A stretch of DNA of 64,000 nt from assembly GCA_018969425.1 (NCBI GenBank), contig JAGWYJ010000005.1, forward strand, positions 1-64,000. Reading direction: 5' to 3'. The notes beneath the pieces are model-generated. The model saw nothing but the letters and a program-made list of their open reading frames with translations, was not told where the DNA came from and searched no databases. The stretch's first letter is position 1; every line of letters begins with the position of its first letter. This DNA comes from Alphaproteobacteria bacterium. Its GTDB lineage: Bacteria; Pseudomonadota; Alphaproteobacteria; Caulobacterales; Hyphomonadaceae. Below, piece by piece: positions 8,183-17,394 of the stretch. The translations under genes and the position numbers were made by a program.

Positions 8183-9343
8183 ATGCTGCAGCGTCTCAGT
8201 CGTCGCGCGGTGCTTCTTGCTGGATGCGCAGGTGTCCTAGTTGCGCCGAAGGGCCGGGCCGCGACCCCGGACAGCAGGGGAAGAAAGCTGATTGTTGTCA
8301 TCCTGAGGGGAGCGGCGGACGGACTGGCGATCCTGCCGAAGATTGATGATCCGGATATCGAGGCGTATCGAGGCCTTCTGGTCGACCGGAACGCCGCGCC
8401 GCTGTCGGACGGATTTGCTCTTCACTCTGCGATGCCGACGCTGGCAGCCATGTACCGGTCTGGCGAGGCGGCGTTTGTTCCGGCGTTCGGGGGGCCCTAT
8501 CGCGAACGCTCGCACTTTGAAGCGCAGGATCTGCTGGAATGTGGTGAAGTCCGGAATGTGGTCGCAGACGGTTGGCTCAATCGCGCGTTACAGAGAGCGC
8601 CGGGGGGGTATTCCGCCGTTTCAATTGGTCCGGCCCAGCCATTGATCCTGCGTGGCGATGCGCAGAACGTATCGTCCTGGTCTCCTGCAGTTCTTCCGGA
8701 GGCGAGTGACGATACGATCGTCCGGCTGATGGATCTCTACGAGACCGATCCCGTTTTAAAGCAGGCTCTGTCTGCAGCCCTTGGCGCCGACATGGTCGCC
8801 GGAGGTATGGCGATGGATAGCATGGGAGGGCGTGGGGGGCCGGCCCAGTACGTGCAGCAGTTCGAAGCGGCTGGTCGGTTTCTCGCACAGCCTGACGGAC
8901 CGGAAATCGCTGTCGTGAGTCTTGAGGGCTGGGATACGCACACTCAGCAAAATCAGATGCTCCGACAACGTCTCGCCGCGCTCGACAACGCCATCAGGAG
9001 ACTGAGAGAGACTTTGGGTGAGATCTGGAAGACCTCCGCCCTGATCGCCGTCTCGGAGTTCGGTCGTACCGTTCGGGTCAATGGCGGCCAGGGGACGGAT
9101 CATGGGACAGGCGGTCTGGCTATCCTCGCGGGCGGCGCTGTGAAGGGCGGTCGAATGCTGGGCGACTGGCCGACGTTGAAGGCGGCCGCTCTGTTCGAAG
9201 GCCGTGACCTGATGCCGACCGTCGAGTCTCGGTCCATTTTCAAGGGCCTTCTTCGCGACCACCTGGGGTGGACCACACGAGACCTGAATGGGTTCATTTT
9301 CCCGGATAGCGCCGCCGTTCCCCCGGCGGGCGGGCTGGTCTAG
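8183..9343 (+). CDS. DUF1501 family protein, Tat-exported
   Basis: 386 residues, with the start directly behind AGAGGAGGTGAGCC. The leader MLQRLSRRAVLLAGCAGVLV is a twin-arginine signal. The mature protein shows the DUF1501/sulfatase-like pattern: KLIVVILRGAADGL near the start, HFEAQDLLE, GWDTHTQQ, and SEFGRTVRVNGGQGTDHGTG near the end, positioned like metal-site residues of the alkaline-phosphatase superfamily. It is translationally close to the DUF1800 gene. The pair is widespread in bacteria, with unknown activity. Confidence 0.88.
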   Translation: MLQRLSRRAVLLAGCAGVLVAPKGRAATPDSRGRKLIVVILRGAADGLAILPKIDDPDIEAYRGLLVDRNAAPLSDGFALHSAMPTLAAMYRSGEAAFVPAFGGPYRERSHFEAQDLLECGEVRNVVADGWLNRALQRAPGGYSAVSIGPAQPLILRGDAQNVSSWSPAVLPEASDDTIVRLMDLYETDPVLKQALSAALGADMVAGGMAMDSMGGRGGPAQYVQQFEAAGRFLAQPDGPEIAVVSLEGWDTHTQQNQMLRQRLAALDNAIRRLRETLGEIWKTSALIAVSEFGRTVRVNGGQGTDHGTGGLAILAGGAVKGGRMLGDWPTLKAAALFEGRDLMPTVESRSIFKGLLRDHLGWTTRDLNGFIFPDSAAVPPAGGLV

Positions 9344-9517
9344 GACCCCGACAGACTGTCGATTCAATCGGCTTGCATCCTCGCCCAGGCGTCTATCGGT
9401 CGTTTGCCGGCATTAACCTCCCGGAGGGGTGCTCGTTGAAAGGGGCGTTCAGCAGACGAGGTCTGTTGCAGCGTATGTTAGAGACTGCTAATTATCTTGC
9501 CGCAAGGAGATTCCCGC

Positions 9518-9871
9518 GTGGCCTCAAAGACCTCCATTCGCGGCGCGAAAGGTCAGTCGCGCCTGGCTCTTTCGGCGCCTGTTGAACAGCTTGAGCCGCG
9601 AGCGGAGGAGGCGGCGCGCCTGCTGAAGTTGCTTGCTAATGAACAACGTCTGACTGTTCTTTGCCGTTTGAGCGATTCCGAGATGTCTGTGACTGAGTTG
9701 GGTCAGCACGTTAAACTCACGCAATCGGCGCTCTCCCAGCATCTTGCGAAACTGAGGGCGGATGGATTGGTATCCACCCGAAGAGAAGCCCAGACGATTT
9801 ACTACCGCCTCTCCGATCCGATTGCCGCACGGCTCATCGGTGTTCTATGCGAGGTCTACGGAGGGCATTGA
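9518..9871 (+). CDS. ArsR/SmtB family winged-helix regulator
   Basis: The start is GTG 9518, 8 bp after AAGGAGA; an upstream TTG at 9497 has no site. The 117-residue protein has the ArsR core ARLLKLLANEQRLTVLCRL, the recognition helix TQSALSQHLAKLRADGLV and the wing RREAQTIYYRL. Cys in VLCRL and in the tail GVLCEVYGG are spaced like the redox Cys pair of BigR/YgaV-type sulfide and persulfide sensors, which suggests sulfur- or redox-responsive repression. A rhodanese gene (11310) and a thioredoxin 2 gene nearby fit that idea. A dyad at 11006 is a candidate target. Confidence 0.85.
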   Translation: MASKTSIRGAKGQSRLALSAPVEQLEPRAEEAARLLKLLANEQRLTVLCRLSDSEMSVTELGQHVKLTQSALSQHLAKLRADGLVSTRREAQTIYYRLSDPIAARLIGVLCEVYGGH

Positions 9872-10055
9872 GCCAAACCATTGGGCTGCTGCAGGCCAGA
9901 ACCGGTGAAGCGCGCGTGGAGCATTTTGGCGCCTGCAAACGTCGGCAGCGAGGCGATGCAGGGTGGACAGGATCGGTGAAAACAAGGGCGGTCAGGAAAC
10001 CGGTTCCGGCAAGAGCAACGAAGGCGCGGTTAAGCGCGATCGGATGAGCCTCTGT

Positions 10056-10508
10056 TCAGCTATGAGCGGATCGGGTCTTGCAGCGATCCATGACCCATGA
10101 AACGAGATCGCCGGCCTGGATCGCTCCCGCATGGCGTCCGATTTCTCGTCCCTGGTCGAACAGGATGAGCGCAGGAATTCCGGCAACATTGAGCTTGTTG
10201 GGTGAGGCGGCGGTATCCGAATTCATACGCACGAGACGGACCTTGCCCGCCAACCTGTGGGCCGCTGAGACGAACTGGGGCCCCATCGCTCGGCAGGGAC
10301 CGCACCATGGAGCCCAGACATCGAGCAGGACAGGCCCACGGGTGAGTCTCAGGTGACGGGCCAGCGCATCGTCGTCGACATCAATCGGCTCTGTGAGGGA
10401 CAGATCGTGGCGGCATTTGCCGCATTTCGCGAGAGAGGGGTTGCGCCCGGACGCGATGCGGTTGGCGGCGCCGCATGCCGGACAGACGGCCTGAGTGAGC
10501 AGTCCCAT
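10056..10508 (-). CDS. trxC: Thioredoxin 2 with N-terminal zinc ribbon
   Basis: 150 residues. An N-terminal CxxC pair (CPAC 9-12; CGKC 29-32) would bind zinc as in E. coli TrxC, followed by a thioredoxin fold with active site WCGPC (68-72) and cis-Pro region AGIPALILF. It reduces protein disulfides in the cytoplasm, and TrxC proteins are usually linked to oxidative stress. It is convergent with the ArsR regulator gene. GGGGAC lies upstream of the ATG as a moderate ribosome site. Confidence 0.9.
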   Translation of the reverse strand: MGLLTQAVCPACGAANRIASGRNPSLAKCGKCRHDLSLTEPIDVDDDALARHLRLTRGPVLLDVWAPWCGPCRAMGPQFVSAAHRLAGKVRLVRMNSDTAASPNKLNVAGIPALILFDQGREIGRHAGAIQAGDLVSWVMDRCKTRSAHS

Positions 10509-11309
10509 GACTTTCAGTCCCCATGTCTACGGATACCAATAGTTTCGGGAAGCGTCAGTTCGCAGAAGGATTCGCTGAGGCCCCCGCGTATCCTGTCAGG
10601 GAAGTAGGCATTGAACCCGATCCTCGCCATATGGACTTACCTATTCTGAACCGAGCTGATCATGCCTGTCGGCGGAATCTGGAATTGAACGATAAAGTAG
10701 ATGCGTCCGTCGCCAAAGTCGCAAAGGCGGACAGCGTTCCGAGCGGCCGCATGATCAGCCGGTCCTCCATGAAGAAGCGTGTCAGGAGGCCTGGCTGCGG
10801 AGGTTACGACAGATTTGCCCATGAACCCCATCGTGAGAGCGCCTATAGGCATCGCAGCGGGCGCCATGTTTGGACTGTCGATAGCCGCCTCCATCCTCAG
10901 CACGCCCGGTAGGGCGGCAGCTGGGTTACTCATGATGGCTTCGTTGAGAACAAGTTTGCATCGTCCCAGCCTCTGTTTCGAAAAGTGTCATTGACTCAAA
11001 TATCTGTATAGTCGAATATACGCATATAATGGAGATTGTATCTGCCTTGAAGGTTGACCCCGGTTAGGAACGCTCAAAAGACCAGACTGAAGTCGACTGA
11101 CAATTTCACAGGCCGTGCCCCTCTTATTGATCGGTCTCAAGGATGTTCCGAGACTTCGCCGGCTTGGGGGTGTCTGAGGCAGGGCGTCCGATAGCCATTT
11201 CGCTCAGAATTTCCGTTGATGATCCGAGACGGGAAGTGGGGGCGAACGGAAACAGGACGCAGGCAGTGACCTCTTACAGTGATCTGAATATTGAAAAAGA
11301 GAGACAAAA
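10509..11309. other. 800-bp region of weak coding potential with a regulatory dyad
   Basis: Overlapping frames (plus 10523-10912, minus 10637-10933, plus 10779-10994) shadow one another. None shows a recognisable domain, though a fragment starting MNPIVRAPIGIAAGAMFGLS is hydrophobic and could be the relic of a membrane protein. An AT-rich promoter-like patch lies at 10991-11030. The 280 bp before the rhodanese gene contain no other gene that I can support. Confidence 0.4.
11006..11021. promoter_or_regulatory. Dyad GTATAGTCGAATATAC in an AT-rich promoter patch
   Basis: Arms GTATA and TATAC flank a 6-bp spacer. TTGACT at 10991-10996 could be a -35, with GAATAT at 11014-11019 as a weak -10 at 17 bp, so the dyad would cover the -10. 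AT-rich short dyads overlapping promoters are typical ArsR-family operators. The ArsR gene at 9518 is the nearest candidate regulator. Confidence 0.4.
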
Positions 11310-11672
11310 ATGTTTGGAACGAAGGCTGCTCCGACTGAGACTCCCAAAGCCATTTCCGATGCGCTTGAGAGAGACGAAATTGTTCTGATCGATGTGCGAG
11401 AGCCTGGCGAGTACGCCTCGGAACGAATTCATGGAGCGATGTTGTTTCCGCTCTCGACCTTCGATCCTGCCGCTCTTCCGGATCCAGCCGGTAAGGATTT
11501 GGTTTTCCACTGCGGATCAGGCAAGCGGTCCCAGACCGCCTATGAGCGCGCTGTGAAGGCGGGAGTTGCGGTCCGCTCTCATATGCAGGGGGGGATTGGG
11601 GCGTGGAAGGCCCAGGGGCTGTCGACGATCACTGTGGATCCGGCCTCTGGCGTTATCCGAGATCCGCACTAG
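11310..11672 (+). CDS. Single-domain rhodanese (sulfurtransferase)
   Basis: 120 residues; one rhodanese domain fills the protein. LIDVREPGEYASERIHGA is the CH2A-like motif, and CGSGKRS (68-74) is the six-residue active loop, with Cys68 as persulfide carrier and Arg73 in the C-x4-R position. GIGAWKAQGL closes the domain. There is no signal peptide, so it is cytoplasmic. GAGAGAC precedes the ATG. Standing near a BigR-like ArsR gene and trxC, it may act in persulfide detoxification or sulfur trafficking (inference). Confidence 0.9.
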   Translation: MFGTKAAPTETPKAISDALERDEIVLIDVREPGEYASERIHGAMLFPLSTFDPAALPDPAGKDLVFHCGSGKRSQTAYERAVKAGVAVRSHMQGGIGAWKAQGLSTITVDPASGVIRDPH

Positions 11673-12186
11673 CGGGCGCGCCAGGAATGGGTCGGACGAT
11701 CTCGTCGGCGTCGGGCCACTGGAGGTTTTGCGCTGACACCTGAGGCCCCATGGGATGAGCCGCGAGGCTATCGAAGAGACATGAACGTCCCGGCGTTTGA
11801 GGACGAGCCTCTCGGGAATGCCGACGCGACGGCGGATCATTGTCTTGTTTTAGAGGGCTCTGTTGCTCGTTAATTGAGGATGGACGTGGGCGTCGGGCCG
11901 GGTCTGCCACTGAGTTTGGTCCGGCAGGCCGAATATTGGGTTCGTTCAGACGCTCGGGCTGCTTGCCGATCGTAGGACGTCAGCCAGGCGACAGACCCTG
12001 CGTTCGGAAGCTCTGACCGTGGAGGGATGGCGCGCAGGACAATCGCGCAGGACAATTGAGTGCCGGCGGCAGGTCGGGTGGTTCCGCCTCCCGGCGCAGC
12101 CGGCGCTCTGGCCCTCTGGTCGCGGGCGCCTTGCAGTTCGCCCGACCTCAGTGCAGAGCAGGGAAGACAGCGGTGGGAGCTTGAAC
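11673..12186. other. 514 bp with no supported gene
   Basis: Only short overlapping frames without domains are present. The last ~10 bp hold GGTGGGAG, the ribosome site of the RNase D-like gene. I see no hairpin with a T-run behind the rhodanese gene. Confidence 0.4.
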
Positions 12187-12801
12187 GTGACGATCCATTA
12201 CCATGAAGGTGACCTGCCGGCGCAGGTGAGTTTCGGCTCTTCGGTGGCGATCGATACCGAGGCCATGGGCCTCAATCCCTTCCGGGACGCGCTTTGCGTC
12301 GTGCAGCTTTCCGACGGTCGGGGGGATGTGCACGTCGTTCGATTGCGGCGGCCGGACTATGACTGTCCTCACTTGAAGGGGTTGCTAGCAAATCCGCGGG
12401 TTCTCAAGATCTTTCATTACGCCCGGTTTGATATCGGAATGCTTCAGCATTGGCTCGGGGTGCCTACCTTCCCGGTCTATTGCACCAAAGTGGCCTCTCG
12501 GCTGGCGAGAACCTATACGGATCGCCATGGGCTCAAGGACCTAGCCCGCGAACTTGTGGGTGTTGACATGTCCAAGGCCCAACAAAGCTCGGACTGGGGC
12601 GCTGAGAAACTCTCGGACGCCCAACTCTCCTATGCGGCGTCCGATGTCCTTCATCTCCATGACATCAAGACCCGCCTGGATGCGATGCTCGAGAGGGAAG
12701 GGCGCACAGATCTCGCGCAGGCCTGTTTCGATTTCCTGCCGGTTCGCGCGGCCCTCGATCTAAGCGGTTGGGCGGAGGAAGACATTTTTTCGCATTCCTG
12801 A
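12187..12801 (+). CDS. RNase D-like 3'-5' exonuclease (DEDDy)
   Basis: GTG 12187, 7 bp after GGTGGGAG, gives a 204-residue protein, the usual size of the short alphaproteobacterial RNase D group lacking HRDC domains. DEDDy catalytic residues are visible: DTE in VAIDTEAMGL, Asp in HYARFDIGML, and the Y-x3-D motif in YAASDVLHLHD. It probably trims RNA 3' ends in the cytoplasm. The longer frame to 12019 adds an Arg-rich stretch without homology and is rejected. It stands directly upstream of the lpt genes. Confidence 0.85.
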   Translation: MTIHYHEGDLPAQVSFGSSVAIDTEAMGLNPFRDALCVVQLSDGRGDVHVVRLRRPDYDCPHLKGLLANPRVLKIFHYARFDIGMLQHWLGVPTFPVYCTKVASRLARTYTDRHGLKDLARELVGVDMSKAQQSSDWGAEKLSDAQLSYAASDVLHLHDIKTRLDAMLEREGRTDLAQACFDFLPVRAALDLSGWAEEDIFSHS

Positions 12802-12970
12802 TCCCGCAGTTCGGACCGGAATGACGTGTCCCGACTGATCCCGCCCCTTCAATTCAGATCTTATCAGTTCTAGGATAGGGGCCCAGGAAGGCGCTTTTCC
12901 CCCTTGCCCCCTGGTCGGTCGAAGGGGGGGCGCGGGCAAACTGTCAATGGCGACCGTAGGACATCATTCC

Positions 12971-13603
12971 ATGGACTTGTGGGGGCCCCGTCGGGCGACC
13001 TCCCTCAAGGACGCCCGACGGCGGACAGGCATTGTCCACGTAATCCGCTTCATGTTTACGACCGGCGCTCTGGTTTCCGCAGGGTTTCTCCTTGGGCCAG
13101 TGGTGAAAGGCGCTTTCACCTCCGTGAAGCCCGCGAGGATGCTGTCGTCGATGACCGTCACGATTCTCAATCCGCGATTCGAAGGACGCGACGCCAATGA
13201 CAAACCTTACGTTCTGACAGCCGAATCGGCCCGTCGGCGCAGGGAGAGCCCGTCTATTGTCGATCTTGTGAACCCTCGTCTTGAGGACGAAACCTCAACA
13301 AGCGTCCAGGCCCGGGAGGGGGTCTTTGATCGATCGGCCCAGATTCTGGACCTCGTGGGCGATGTAGTCATGACGGATGCCGCCGGTTACACCTTCTCCA
13401 CCGAGCGGTCCCGCATGTTCATGAAAGAAAATCGTGTCGTTTCTGATACGGGGCTGACCGGTTTTGGCCCCATTGGCGAGGTCAGGGCTGACGCGTATGA
13501 GGTGCTTGACGGGGGGGAGAGGATTATCCTCACCGGTAATGTATGGTCGAAATTCGTGAACACCGCCGATCGGGCTGATCGCCCGGCGCGGCGTGAGCAA
13601 TAG
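12971..13603 (+). CDS. lptC: LPS export protein LptC
   Basis: About 210 residues: a short cytoplasmic N-terminus, one membrane span (VIRFMFTTGALVSAGFLLGPVV) and a periplasmic beta-jellyroll (MTVTILNPRFEGRDANDKPYVLTAESA, LVGDVVMTDAAGYTFSTE). LptC is the bitopic subunit that hands LPS from LptB2FG to LptA. ATG 12971 with TAGGAC upstream is preferred; ATG 12947 in frame is the alternative. lptA follows after 15 bp, lptB after that, so this is one operon. Confidence 0.85.
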   Translation: MDLWGPRRATSLKDARRRTGIVHVIRFMFTTGALVSAGFLLGPVVKGAFTSVKPARMLSSMTVTILNPRFEGRDANDKPYVLTAESARRRRESPSIVDLVNPRLEDETSTSVQAREGVFDRSAQILDLVGDVVMTDAAGYTFSTERSRMFMKENRVVSDTGLTGFGPIGEVRADAYEVLDGGERIILTGNVWSKFVNTADRADRPARREQ

Positions 13604-13618
13604 AGAGGCGGTCCTCCC

Positions 13619-14170
13619 ATGACCTCATTGACGTCGAAGACCGTGAGGGCGCTGGCCCCGGTGGCTCTGGCCGCGGTTATCGTCGGAGCGTCCATGGCGC
13701 AGATCTCCAACTCCGATGTGCCGGTGGAGGTCACCGCTGAGCGCGTGGAGGCGCTTCGCAGCGATGGTCGGGTCGTTTATTCCGGAAATGTAGTCGTCAC
13801 CCAGGGCGACAGCAGGATCACGTCCGATCTCCTGACCGTCGTATGCGCTCGGGCGCCGGCGCAGGCGGGCCAGCCGCAGGATCAGTCCTGTGCCGAAATC
13901 GAGCAGATGATTGCCGAGGGCAATGTGTACTATACGACAGCGGCGGAGAAGATCCGCGGCGATCGGGCTGAGTATGACTATCGAAATGACACCATCACGA
14001 TGACCGGCGATGTGATCATGTCCCGGGGGGAGGAAGGCGTCATTCGCGGCACCCGGCTCGTTTATAACGTCGCTGAGGGGCGCGCGACGGTGACCGCCGG
14101 GACCTCGTCAGTCCTGAGTATCTTTACGCCGGTCGAACGAAACGAGCCGGCCTCTCCCCAGAAACCCTAG
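13619..14170 (+). CDS. lptA: LPS transport periplasmic protein LptA (OstA-like)
   Basis: 183 residues with a signal peptide (VALAAVIVGASMA). The OstA/LptA fold is indicated by PVEVTAERVEALRSDGRVVYSGNVVVTQGDSRITSD and the repeating ITMTGDVIMSRGEEGVIRGTRLVYN beta strands. LptA forms the periplasmic bridge carrying LPS to LptDE. Two Cys (VCARA, QSCAE) might pair. It lies between lptC and lptB, and its stop overlaps the region where lptB could start (TAGTG). Confidence 0.9.
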   Translation: MTSLTSKTVRALAPVALAAVIVGASMAQISNSDVPVEVTAERVEALRSDGRVVYSGNVVVTQGDSRITSDLLTVVCARAPAQAGQPQDQSCAEIEQMIAEGNVYYTTAAEKIRGDRAEYDYRNDTITMTGDVIMSRGEEGVIRGTRLVYNVAEGRATVTAGTSSVLSIFTPVERNEPASPQKP

Positions 14171-14235
14171 TGCCGGGCCCCGCCTGTCGCGGTCGAGCGA
14201 TGGGGGGGAAGCGGTCAGCGTACGGACGTGTTCGG

Positions 14236-15003
14236 ATGCAGACGGAAGACAGGGCCGGTGATGCGGATGGCCTGAGAGCCAACCATCTGGCGAAGGCCTT
14301 CAAGGGGCGTCAGGTCGTCAAGGATGTGAGCCTTCACCTCCGGCGGGGCGAGATTGCCGGTCTTCTTGGTCCTAACGGAGCAGGAAAGACGACCTGTTTC
14401 TATATCATGATGGGCCTTATTCACGCCGATGAAGGCAGCGTCACGATCGACGGAGAAGATGTCACCGGCCTTCCTATGTACCAGCGGGCGCGCCTGGGCG
14501 TCGGATACCTGCCTCAGGAGAACTCCATTTTTCGGGGCATGACTGTCTATGAGAACGTTATGAGCGTCGCCGAACTCACGGAAAAGACCCCAGCCAAGCG
14601 CCGCGAGCTCACAGAGACCCTGCTGGAGGAGCTTCAGATCTCCCATCTGGGGGCTCAAAACGCGAATTCCCTGTCGGGCGGCGAACGCCGGCGCGTTGAG
14701 ATCGCACGCGCTCTGGCCTCCCGCCCCAGCTTCATGTTGCTGGATGAGCCCTTCACGGGCATCGACCCTCTTGCAGTTTCCGATATCTCCGAGCTGGTCC
14801 GCTATCTTAAGGACCGGGGGCTGGGAGTTCTCATCACCGATCACCAGGTTCGGGAAACGCTGGAGATCGTTGACCGGGCTTCCATTATTTACGACGGAAA
14901 GGTTCTGTTCGAGGGGACCCCGGCGGAGGTCCTGTCCAATGAGGACGTACGGCGCGTTTATCTTGGCGCCCGGTTTTCCGCGCCTTCTCCCATCGGCGTG
15001 TGA
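14236..15003 (+). CDS. lptB: LPS export ABC transporter ATPase LptB
   Basis: ABC ATPase of about 255 residues. Walker A GPNGAGKTT, Q-loop LPQENSIF, signature LSGGERRRVEIARAL, Walker B FMLLDEPFTGIDP and switch His in LITDHQVRET are all present. It powers LPS extraction from the inner membrane with LptFG. The Met at 14236 is 12 residues before the conserved LRANHLAKAF; in-frame starts at 14170 (GTG overlapping the lptA stop) and 14200 are possible. The call is firm; the start is not. Confidence 0.9.
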   Translation: MQTEDRAGDADGLRANHLAKAFKGRQVVKDVSLHLRRGEIAGLLGPNGAGKTTCFYIMMGLIHADEGSVTIDGEDVTGLPMYQRARLGVGYLPQENSIFRGMTVYENVMSVAELTEKTPAKRRELTETLLEELQISHLGAQNANSLSGGERRRVEIARALASRPSFMLLDEPFTGIDPLAVSDISELVRYLKDRGLGVLITDHQVRETLEIVDRASIIYDGKVLFEGTPAEVLSNEDVRRVYLGARFSAPSPIGV

Positions 15004-15139
15004 CCGTCCTGCCCTTCGGCGATCACGGACTGTTAAGATCGTTCCGTTAATCTCCTAAAAGGATTTCCCGGTCGTCTGTGGGCCTCCGGGGATCAGGCGG
15101 GGCCTGTCCCCAGTTCGTCGGTGCCGGGAGGAGATTTCC

Positions 15140-16636
15140 GTGTCGATCGCCCCACGTCTTCAGCTGCGCCAGGGTCAATCCCTGGTCATGACGCCGCAGC
15201 TGCAGCAGGCGATCAAGCTGCTTCAGCTCTCCAACATTGAACTGGCGGAGTATGTCGAGGCCGAGATCGAGAAAAATCCGCTTTTGGAGAGAATCGAACG
15301 CGCAGAGCCCGCTGAGGCCCCGGAGCCTGAGATCCGGACGGATCGGCGAGAGGAGATGGATCTGGGCGACAGCGCGGCCTCCGAGGCTGCCGCCTCCGAT
15401 CTCGACGCGCGCCATGAGGATGTTTACGAAGCTGATTCGGCTTCCGAGATAGCTGGCGCAGCGGGGCCCTCCGCCCAACTGGACTGGTCTCGGGCAGGGT
15501 CGGGCAAGCAGTCTTCCGACGATTTCGACCTTGAAACCATCACTGCAGAAGCTCGGACGCTTCGCGATCATCTTGATGATCAGCTGATGTTGGCGGGGTT
15601 GACCGAAGCGGATCGCCTGATCGCCTCACGCCTCATCGAGGAGACGGATGAGGCGGGCTTCATGCGCGGGGACGTCCACGAAATCGCCGCCCTTCTCGGC
15701 ACGGAGGTGGAGGACGTGGAGGCGGTGCTCGGACTCTGCCAGGGTTTTGAGCCGACCGGTGTGATGGCGCGGGATATTCGGGAGTGCCTGGCGCTGCAGC
15801 TTCGGGAGCGTGACCGACTCGATCCCGCCATGAGCGCCCTTCTCGACAATCTTGAGCTTGTGGCGAAGCGAGATGTGCGGCGGCTTGCCGATATCTGCGG
15901 TGTCGATCACGAAGACGTTGTCGATATGATCGCCGAGCTGCGGACCCTGACTCCAAGGCCTGGCGCGGCGTTTGCCGGCGAGGAAGCCCCGAGCGTGATC
16001 CCGGATGTCTTTGTCCGGGAGCTGCCGAGCGGGGCCTTTTCCGTTGAACTCAATGCGGACACGCTGCCCAGAGTACTCATCGACAGGACCTACTATGCCC
16101 AGGTGGCGGGTCTCTCCCGGAGTGAGGAAGACAAAGCCTTTCTGAATGACTGCCACGCGAGCGCCAGCTGGCTGATCAAGAGCCTGGATCAGCGCGCGAG
16201 GACGATTCTCAAGGTCGCCAGCGAGATAGTCCGGCAACAGGACGGCTTCTTCGTGTCAGGAGTGAAGGCTCTCCGGCCTCTGAACCTCAAGACGGTGGCT
16301 GACGCGGTCGAGATGCACGAATCGACCGTCTCGCGAGTGACGTCCAACAAGTACATGGCCACTCCCAGGGGCGTCTTCGAACTCAAATACTTCTTTTCCG
16401 CCTCCATTCCCTCTGTTCAGGGCGGTGAAGCTCATTCCGCCGAGGCCGTCCGGCATCGGATCAAGGACATGATCGATCAGGAGCACCCCGAGGCGATCCT
16501 TTCAGATGATCAGATCGTTGAACGTCTTCGCGCCTTTGGGGTCGACATTGCGCGCCGAACGGTCGCCAAGTATCGGGAATCATTGAAGATACCGTCGTCT
16601 GTCGATCGTCGACGTCATCTCGCCGCCGGCGGTTAA
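15140..16636 (+). CDS. rpoN: RNA polymerase sigma-54 factor
   Basis: 498 residues, GTG start 9 bp behind GGGAGGAG. Region I is Gln/Leu-rich (LRQGQSLVMTPQLQQAIKLL), region II acidic (EAPEPEIRTD..), and the C-terminus carries the RpoN box ARRTVAKYRE with the preceding helix-turn-helix (HESTVSRVTSNKYMATPRG). Sigma-54 directs polymerase to GG/GC (-24/-12) promoters and needs AAA+ activators. It follows lptB, with hpf and ptsN behind it, the conserved proteobacterial order. Confidence 0.97.
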   Translation: MSIAPRLQLRQGQSLVMTPQLQQAIKLLQLSNIELAEYVEAEIEKNPLLERIERAEPAEAPEPEIRTDRREEMDLGDSAASEAAASDLDARHEDVYEADSASEIAGAAGPSAQLDWSRAGSGKQSSDDFDLETITAEARTLRDHLDDQLMLAGLTEADRLIASRLIEETDEAGFMRGDVHEIAALLGTEVEDVEAVLGLCQGFEPTGVMARDIRECLALQLRERDRLDPAMSALLDNLELVAKRDVRRLADICGVDHEDVVDMIAELRTLTPRPGAAFAGEEAPSVIPDVFVRELPSGAFSVELNADTLPRVLIDRTYYAQVAGLSRSEEDKAFLNDCHASASWLIKSLDQRARTILKVASEIVRQQDGFFVSGVKALRPLNLKTVADAVEMHESTVSRVTSNKYMATPRGVFELKYFFSASIPSVQGGEAHSAEAVRHRIKDMIDQEHPEAILSDDQIVERLRAFGVDIARRTVAKYRESLKIPSSVDRRRHLAAGG

Positions 16637-16730
16637 TGTCAGGAATGCTGAGGCTGGCGCGTTGACGTTGCGCGCCCGGGCGCCCACTCTTTGATAAGGG
16701 ACGGGCGGCCGTCCCGCTTGGGAGGCTCTC

Positions 16731-17300
16731 GTGCTGGTTCAGATCGCTGGAAAGAAGATTGAAGTCGGCGCCGCTCTTCAGGAGAGGATTGCAGCCGGCC
16801 TCGAGGAACGCATCTCGAAGTACTTTGACCGCGCCGGAGAAGCCTTCGTCACGGTCTCAAAGCCTGGTTGGGCGTTCCATGTGGATTGTTCCGTCCACTT
16901 ACCCTCAGGGGTCACGCTCCAGGCCCACGGAGAGGGGGATGACCCCTATCAGTCCTTCGAACAGCTCCTCGACCGGATCGAGGCCCGGGTGCGTCGATAC
17001 AAAAGTCGTCTTCGGAACCACAGAACCAAAGAGCCCTTGCCGGTCCAGATGGCTCCTGAACGGGTGATTCGCCCGGACGATGAAGGCGATAGCGAGGTCG
17101 AACTCGGGGATGCGCCGGCGATCATCGCCGAATCGGATACCCGAATTCGCACGATGACGGTTTCCATGGCGGTCATGCAGCTGGAACTGGTTGATTCTCA
17201 GGCATTGATGTTCCGCAATGCTGTACACGGCGGTCTCAACATGGTCTTCAGGCGCGCCGACGGTAACGTCGGATGGGTGGATCCTGGTCGCGACGCGTGA
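16731..17300 (+). CDS. hpf: Long-form ribosome hibernation promoting factor
   Basis: 189 residues from GTG 16731, preceded by GGGAGG. The N-terminal HPF/RaiA domain (QIAGKKIEVGAALQERIAAGLEERISKYFDRA) binds the 30S decoding site. A linker leads to a C-terminal dimerisation domain (residues ~135-185, MSVMQLELVDSQALMFRNAVHGG.NMVFRRADGNVGWVDP), so this is the long form that pairs 70S ribosomes into 100S dimers. It lies in the usual place between rpoN and ptsN. Confidence 0.95.
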   Translation: MLVQIAGKKIEVGAALQERIAAGLEERISKYFDRAGEAFVTVSKPGWAFHVDCSVHLPSGVTLQAHGEGDDPYQSFEQLLDRIEARVRRYKSRLRNHRTKEPLPVQMAPERVIRPDDEGDSEVELGDAPAIIAESDTRIRTMTVSMAVMQLELVDSQALMFRNAVHGGLNMVFRRADGNVGWVDPGRDA

Positions 17301-17394
17301 CTCCGGGCTTGTCTTAGGACTGTTTCGCGGCGTTCGGCTCTCTCCATCCGGCGTAGAATGCCGGAAGTAGCCTGTCTGTGTCTCATGTGAGCGT

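Noticed and set aside
15033-15053. Second CtrA box near rpoN (two TTAA)
   Set aside because: The TTAA repeats are 10 bp apart, not the required 7.
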